Assembly: GCA_963711595.1 (NCBI GenBank)
Contig: CAVQER010000005.1
Coordinates: 496,001-560,000, forward strand
DNA: 64,000 bases
Origin: JAUSIF01 sp963711595
Lineage (GTDB): Bacteria; Pseudomonadota; Alphaproteobacteria; Rhizobiales; Xanthobacteraceae
Reading direction: 5' to 3'
Part shown: positions 59,932 through 64,000 of the stretch, piece by piece
How the letters are laid out: the number at the start of each line of letters is the position of its first letter
Position numbering within the stretch: position 1 is the first letter of the stretch
Made by a program: the position numbers and the translations under genes
The notes under the pieces: model-generated
Told to the model about the DNA's origin: nothing
Seen by the model: the letters and a program-made list of their open reading frames with translations, nothing else
Databases searched by the model: none

Positions 59932-60699
59932 CTATCGCCGCACGCGGGCGGATTTCCGCCGGCGTACAGCGGTCCGGCGTACCCTCTTCGCCTTGGCGCC
60001 CCGTGCGGCCGTCTTGCGTTTACCCTGCGAAACCCGCCGCGCCTTGGGTACCTTCCGGCGCGCACCGCGCGCCTTTGTTCGTCCCTTGGGAGCCTTGCGG
60101 GAACCGGCTATCTCCGCAGGGCGCGCGACCAGGCGGCCGATCACCGCGGATACCTCGTCGATCGACGCCATGCCGTCCACGCTCCGGAGCACGCTCTTGG
60201 CGCGGTAATGGTCCACAAGGGGGGCAGTCTGCACCCGATAGGCCGATAGCCGCTGTTTGAGCACCTCCGGGTCGTCGTCGGCGCGCACAGCCTCCCCGCG
60301 GGCCTTCGTCTCCCCCACGCGGGACTCGATCCGGCGCAGCAGGATGCCCTCGTCGACCTTGAGTTCGATCACAGCGTCGAGCTTGAGCCCGCGCTGGGCG
60401 AGCAGCCGCTCGAGCGCCTCGGCCTGGGCCACCGTGCGCGGGAAACCGTCGAGAACGAACCCACGCGCGGCGTCCGGCTGCTGGATCCGCTCGGCGATGA
60501 TTGCGATCACCACCGGGTCCGGCACGAGCTCGCCGCGTTCCATGATGTCCTTGGCCTTGACCCCGATCGGCGTCGCAGCGGCAACAGCCGCGCGCAGCAT
60601 GTCGCCGGTCGACAGGCGCGCAATACGGTGGCGTTGCGAGAGCCGTTCCGCCTGCGTGCCTTTTCCTGCACCCGGAGGCCCGAGCAGGACGAGCCTCAT
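59932..60699 (-). CDS. adk: Adenylate kinase with a 60-residue basic tail
   Basis: 255-residue adenylate kinase, interconverting ATP, AMP and ADP. P-loop GPPGAGKGT at 7-15, AMP-binding LSTGDMLR, FVLDGFPRT and a short LID (EGILLRRIESRVGETKARG), as in the short-form alphaproteobacterial enzymes of about 190 residues. After residue 192 follows a tail of about 60 residues made of Lys, Arg, Ala, Pro and Gly (KAPKGRTKARGARRKVPKAR and more), histone H1-like. Such a tail could bind rRNA or DNA; this is inference. Overlaps secY by 4 bp. Confidence 0.97.
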   Translation of the reverse strand: MRLVLLGPPGAGKGTQAERLSQRHRIARLSTGDMLRAAVAAATPIGVKAKDIMERGELVPDPVVIAIIAERIQQPDAARGFVLDGFPRTVAQAEALERLLAQRGLKLDAVIELKVDEGILLRRIESRVGETKARGEAVRADDDPEVLKQRLSAYRVQTAPLVDHYRAKSVLRSVDGMASIDEVSAVIGRLVARPAEIAGSRKAPKGRTKARGARRKVPKARRVSQGKRKTAARGAKAKRVRRTAVRRRKSARVRR

Positions 60700-62027
60700 C
60701 GACGCGACCCTCGAAGCTTCGCCTTCTTGATCAGGCCTTCATATTGGTGCGCGAGCAGATGACCCTGCACCTGCGCAACCGTGTCCATCGTCACGCTGAC
60801 GACGATCAGGAGCGACGTGCCCCCGAAATAGAATGGCACCGCTGCATAGGACACGAGCAGCTCAGGGATGAGACAGACGAGTGAAAGATACGCCGCGCCC
60901 ACGACCGTAATGCGCGTCAGCACGTAGTCGATGTATTCCGCCGTACGTTCGCCGGGCCGGATGCCGGGAAGAAATCCGCCATGCTTTTTCAGATTGTCCG
61001 CGGTATCGACCGGGTTGAACACGATAGCCGTATAGAAGAACGCGAAGAAGATGATCATCCCGATGTACAGAGCCATGTACAGCGGCCGGCCGTGGCCAAG
61101 ATAAGTCGTGATCGTAGTGAGCCACTCCGGTCCCTGCCCGCCCGAAAAGGTCGCGACGGTCGTCGGGACGAGCAGGAGCGATGAGGCGAAGATCGGCGGA
61201 ATCACCCCCGCGGAATTGAGCTTCAGCGGCAGATGCGAAGTCTGGCCCTCGAACATCTGATTGCCGACCTGCCGTTTCGGATACTGGATGAGCAGCCGCC
61301 GTTGCGCGCGCTCCATGAAAACGATGAAGGCAATCACGGTGACGACCATGACTAGAACGACCAGGATGAGACCGGTGGAGAGCGCACCCTGACGGCCGAG
61401 TTCGAGGGTGCCCGCAATCGCCGACGGCAGCTCGGCGACGATGCCCGCCATGATGATGAGCGAAATGCCGTTACCGATGCCGCGCGCGGTAATTTGCTCA
61501 CCGAGCCACATCAGGAACATCGTTCCACCGGTGAGCGTGATCACCGTCGAGATGCGGAAGAACCAGCCCGGATCGGCAACGATGCCGCCGCTGCCTTCAA
61601 GACCGATCGCAATTCCGTAGGACTGGAAGACGCAGAGCACCGCCGTGAGGTATCGCGTGTACTGGTTGATCACCTTCCGGCCCTGCTCGCCCTCCTTCTT
61701 GAGCTGCTCGAGGGTCGGCGAGACCGTCGTCATCAGCTGGAGAATGATCGACGCGGAGATGTAGGGCATGATGTTGAGCGCGAAGATCGCCATGCGCTCC
61801 ACGGCACCGCCCGAAAACATGTTGAAGAGGCCGAGAATGCCGCCTTGCGCCTGCTGAAAGGCCTGGGCGAACGCGTCCGGATTGATGCCCGGCATCGGGA
61901 TATAGGTGCCGAGGCGATAGACGATCAGCGCCCCGAGCGTGAACCAGATGCGCTTCTTGAGCTCTTCGGCCCGGCCGAGGGCGCCGAAATTGAGATTCGC
62001 CGCGAGTTGTTCCGCTGCCGAGACCAT
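60696..62027 (-). CDS. secY: SecY, preprotein translocase channel subunit
   Basis: 443-residue, ten-helix translocon pore. Typical: GTYIPMPGINPDAF, the plug region GGAVERMAIFALNIMPYISASIILQL, FTYTAIVFNPVDTADNLKKHGGFLPGIRPG and the C-terminal MDTVAQVQGHLLAHQYEG. Start shown by the canonical first helices. Coupled to adk. Confidence 0.98.
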   Translation of the reverse strand: MVSAAEQLAANLNFGALGRAEELKKRIWFTLGALIVYRLGTYIPMPGINPDAFAQAFQQAQGGILGLFNMFSGGAVERMAIFALNIMPYISASIILQLMTTVSPTLEQLKKEGEQGRKVINQYTRYLTAVLCVFQSYGIAIGLEGSGGIVADPGWFFRISTVITLTGGTMFLMWLGEQITARGIGNGISLIIMAGIVAELPSAIAGTLELGRQGALSTGLILVVLVMVVTVIAFIVFMERAQRRLLIQYPKRQVGNQMFEGQTSHLPLKLNSAGVIPPIFASSLLLVPTTVATFSGGQGPEWLTTITTYLGHGRPLYMALYIGMIIFFAFFYTAIVFNPVDTADNLKKHGGFLPGIRPGERTAEYIDYVLTRITVVGAAYLSLVCLIPELLVSYAAVPFYFGGTSLLIVVSVTMDTVAQVQGHLLAHQYEGLIKKAKLRGSRR

Positions 62028-62090
62028 CTAGCGCTCCGTTGGGCCCCCAACCCTTCGAGGAGGCAATGCGGCCGAAATCCAACTTGGGGA

Positions 62091-62639
62091 TCAGGCCGTC
62101 GCTTCGCCACCCTCTTGCTTGGCAGGTTTCTTTTCCGGCTTGGCCGGCTTCTTCTCGGCCTTCTCCGGCTCGGCCTTCTTTTCGCGCAGCACCTTCACGG
62201 TGCCACCCGCCTTTTCCACCGCCGCAACGGCCGACTTCGACGCACCATCGACCTCGAAGTTGAGCTTGCCCTTGATCTCGCCGTTGCCGAGCAGCCGCAC
62301 CCCGTCGTGCGCGCGCTTGAGCACGCCCGCCTTGACGAGCGACTCCACGTTGATCGGCCCGCTCGCGCTGAGATGACCTTTGTCGATCGCGATCTGCACA
62401 CGGCCGAGATTCACCTCGCCGAGCCGGCGCGCGAAGATGTTGTTGAACCCGCGCTTCGGCAGGCGGCGATGCAAGGGCATCTGGCCGCCTTCGAAACCCT
62501 TGATCGAGACACCGGTGCGCGACTTCTGACCCTTGGTGCCGCGGCCTGCGGTCTTGCCCTTGCCCGAACCAATGCCGCGTCCGACGCGCATCCGGTTCTT
62601 GCGCGAGCCTTCGCGGCCAGCGAGTTGATTGAGTTTCAT
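62091..62639 (-). CDS. rplO: 50S ribosomal protein L15
   Basis: 182-residue L15: MKLNQLAGREGSRKNRMRVGRGIGSGKGKTAGRGTKGQKSR core, then the globular domain and a C-terminal Lys/Pro/Glu extension (KKPAKPEKKPAKQEGGEATA) beyond the usual ~150 residues. 11 bp from rpmD. Such tails are common in alphaproteobacterial L15. Confidence 0.98.
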   Translation of the reverse strand: MKLNQLAGREGSRKNRMRVGRGIGSGKGKTAGRGTKGQKSRTGVSIKGFEGGQMPLHRRLPKRGFNNIFARRLGEVNLGRVQIAIDKGHLSASGPINVESLVKAGVLKRAHDGVRLLGNGEIKGKLNFEVDGASKSAVAAVEKAGGTVKVLREKKAEPEKAEKKPAKPEKKPAKQEGGEATA

Positions 62640-62650
62640 CGCCTTCTCCC

Positions 62651-62842
62651 TTACTCGCCGTCCACCACGCGCACGAGGTGCTGGACCTTCGCGATCATCC
62701 CGCGCACGGCCGGCGTGTCGGTGAGCGTCCGCTTGCGGCCGCGCTTCGTCAGCCCGAGGCCGATGAGCGTCGCCTCCTGATCCGCCGGACGCCGCATCGG
62801 GCTGCCGATCCGCTCCACGGTCACTTTCTTGCCGCTGGCCAT
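62651..62842 (-). CDS. rpmD: 50S ribosomal protein L30
   Basis: 63-residue L30: KKVTVERIGSPMRRPADQEATLIGLGLTKRGRKRTL with the normal length and a typical C-terminus (GMIAKVQHLVRVV). Between rpsE and rplO. Confidence 0.97.
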   Translation of the reverse strand: MASGKKVTVERIGSPMRRPADQEATLIGLGLTKRGRKRTLTDTPAVRGMIAKVQHLVRVVDGE

Positions 62843-62860
62843 GATCTACCTCGTGACGCT

Positions 62861-63460
62861 TTAATCGGTCACGTCGGCGTCGACTTCGCGCCGCCGCGTC
62901 TGCAATTGGGAAACCTTGAGGCCACGGCGGGCCGCGACCGAGCGCGGCGCATCCTGATGCTTCAAGGCGTCGAAGGTCGCCCGCACCATGTTGTACGGGT
63001 TCGACGATCCGAACGACTTCGCCACCACGTCCGCCATGCCGAGCGTTTCGAACACCGCGCGCATCGGGCCGCCCGCGATGATGCCGGTACCGGCCGGCGC
63101 GGCACGCAGCACGACGTGCCCCGCGCCGTGGTGGCCGGTGACGTCGTGGTGCAGCGTGCGCCCTTCGCGCAGCGGCACGCGCACCATGCCGCGCTTCGCG
63201 GCATCGGTCGCCTTGCGGATCGCTTCCGGCACTTCGCGTGCCTTGCCGTGGCCGAAGCCGACGCGGCCCTTCTGGTCGCCGACGACGACGAGCGCAGCGA
63301 AGCCGAAGCGCCGGCCGCCCTTCACCACCTTGGCGACACGATTGATGTGGACGAGCTTGTCGACGATCCCGCCCTCGCGGTCGTCGCGGTCGCGTTCCCG
63401 CTCGCGACGACCGCGTCCCCTGCCGCCATGCCCGTGTCCGTCCGATTGTCTCTCTGCCAT
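62861..63460 (-). CDS. rpsE: 30S ribosomal protein S5
   Basis: 199-residue S5. N-terminal Gly/Arg/His-rich leader (MAERQSDGHGHGGRGRGRRE), then DKLVHINRVAKVVKGGRRFGFAALVVVGD and RNMVRATFDAL-like C-terminal dsRBD core. The ATG at 63460 is chosen; an earlier in-frame start is unlikely. Confidence 0.97.
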   Translation of the reverse strand: MAERQSDGHGHGGRGRGRRERERDRDDREGGIVDKLVHINRVAKVVKGGRRFGFAALVVVGDQKGRVGFGHGKAREVPEAIRKATDAAKRGMVRVPLREGRTLHHDVTGHHGAGHVVLRAAPAGTGIIAGGPMRAVFETLGMADVVAKSFGSSNPYNMVRATFDALKHQDAPRSVAARRGLKVSQLQTRRREVDADVTD

Positions 63461-63470
63461 CGGTGCTTCC

Positions 63471-63833
63471 TCAGAATTCCAGTCCGCCTTCACGCGCGGC
63501 GTCGGCCAACGCCTTGACGCGCCCGTGATACAAATATGAGCCGCGATCGAATACGACCTGCTTCACGCCTTTTTCTTTCGCACGCTCAGCGAGCCGCTTG
63601 CCAACCGCCTTTGCGGCATCGACGTTAGCGCCGGTCTTGCGGCCCCCGCGCACCTCTTTCTCCATGCTGGACGCCGCGGCGACCGTCACGCCCTTCGCGT
63701 CGTCGATCACCTGCGCGTAGATGTGTTTCGACGAGCGAAACACGGAGAGCCGCGGGCGTCCGTAGGCCGTCCGCTTCAGCGACCGCCGCACGCGCCCCGT
63801 CCGGCGAAATACTCGACCCTCGATCTTAGCCAT
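63471..63833 (-). CDS. rplR: 50S ribosomal protein L18
   Basis: 120-residue L18: MAKIEGRVFRRTGRVRRSLKRT, RLSVFRSSKHIYAQVIDDAKG, FDRGSYLYHGRVKALADAAREGGL. ATG at 63833 preferred over an upstream in-frame start. 9 bp from rplF. Confidence 0.97.
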   Translation of the reverse strand: MAKIEGRVFRRTGRVRRSLKRTAYGRPRLSVFRSSKHIYAQVIDDAKGVTVAAASSMEKEVRGGRKTGANVDAAKAVGKRLAERAKEKGVKQVVFDRGSYLYHGRVKALADAAREGGLEF

Positions 63834-63842
63834 GACCAACCG

Positions 63843-64000
63843 TCACTTCTTCTTCCCTTCCTTGCGGAAGATGTGTTCCTCGGCGTACTTCACGCCCTTG
63901 CCCTTGTAGGGCTCCGGCGGACGGAAGCCGCGGATTTCCGCCGCCACCTGCCCGACCTTCTGCTTGTCGATGCCGGTGACGACGATCTCCGTCGGCTTCG
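63843..64000 (-). CDS. rplF: 50S ribosomal protein L6, C-terminal part
   Basis: Only the last 51 residues are in the window (KPTEIVVTGIDKQKVGQ to EEHIFRKEGKKK), including the characteristic GFRPPEPYKGKGVKYA. The 5' part continues beyond the right edge. Confidence 0.95.
   Translation of the reverse strand, partial: KPTEIVVTGIDKQKVGQVAAEIRGFRPPEPYKGKGVKYAEEHIFRKEGKKK

Overview
The window is high-GC chromosomal DNA from an alphaproteobacterium, most likely of the order Hyphomicrobiales (Bradyrhizobiaceae/Xanthobacteraceae neighbourhood). The grounds are the DUF1236, BA14K-like and ATP12 families, a CtrA-type box in front of minCDE, LemA/TPM and DUF2235 genes, a soluble-type PQQ dehydrogenase repertoire, and many dispersed palindromic repeats of the kind common in these genomes. 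I see no phage, integrase, insertion sequence, CRISPR array, tRNA or rRNA.

Layout. 1-8.6 kb: an edge-truncated DUF2235 hydrolase, a lytic transglycosylase, a beta-carbonic anhydrase, a lemA-TPM-TPM operon, an exported unknown and a membrane-anchored cyclic-nucleotide-binding protein. 8.6-17 kb: a repeat-rich intergenic stretch, a methyltransferase, a PQQ sugar dehydrogenase with a monohaem cytochrome c, DUF4242, a GlxA-type regulator, an EamA transporter, DUF3597 and an MHYT-PAS-chemoreceptor fusion. 16.8-24.1 kb (minus strand): the pqqABCDE operon, including the 25-residue PqqA precursor, followed by a second PQQ sugar dehydrogenase, a dihaem cytochrome c and a secreted protein resembling GH75 chitosanases; two tandem small His/Arg/Trp-rich secreted proteins lie upstream of pqqA. 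PQQ made here can serve both dehydrogenases, which would pass electrons to the cytochromes beside them.

24-38 kb: OsmC, small membrane and Cys-rich proteins, a class A penicillin-binding protein with a BA14K-like segment and a 20-residue repeat tail, minCDE (minC carries a frameshift) under a perfect TTAA-N7-TTAA box, several small unknowns, a flavin monooxygenase, a translationally coupled membrane/exported pair, the acyl-CoA carboxylase beta subunit and DoxX. 38-48 kb: a candidate small RNA, DedA, a ketopantoate reductase-like protein, DUF4260, a TPR-methyltransferase, ATP12, an FRG-domain protein, an RluC-type pseudouridine synthase, CrcB and two tandem esterases (one cytosolic, one exported). 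48-53 kb: a two-gene chromate transporter and four DUF1236 paralogues, one frameshifted.

53-64 kb (minus strand): rarA, a DegP/DegQ-type protease, an outer-membrane beta-barrel protein, then the end of the ribosomal spc/alpha cluster read as rplF-rplR-rpsE-rpmD-rplO-secY-adk-rpsM-rpsK-rpoA-rplQ.

The most unusual structural feature is the palindromic repeats. They lie between genes, lie inside the reading frame of the pseudouridine synthase, extend the second chromate-transporter half, and in two places carry a double hairpin with related stems nested inside an unrelated palindrome. The two single-base frameshifts (minC and a DUF1236 gene) may be real or may be assembly errors.
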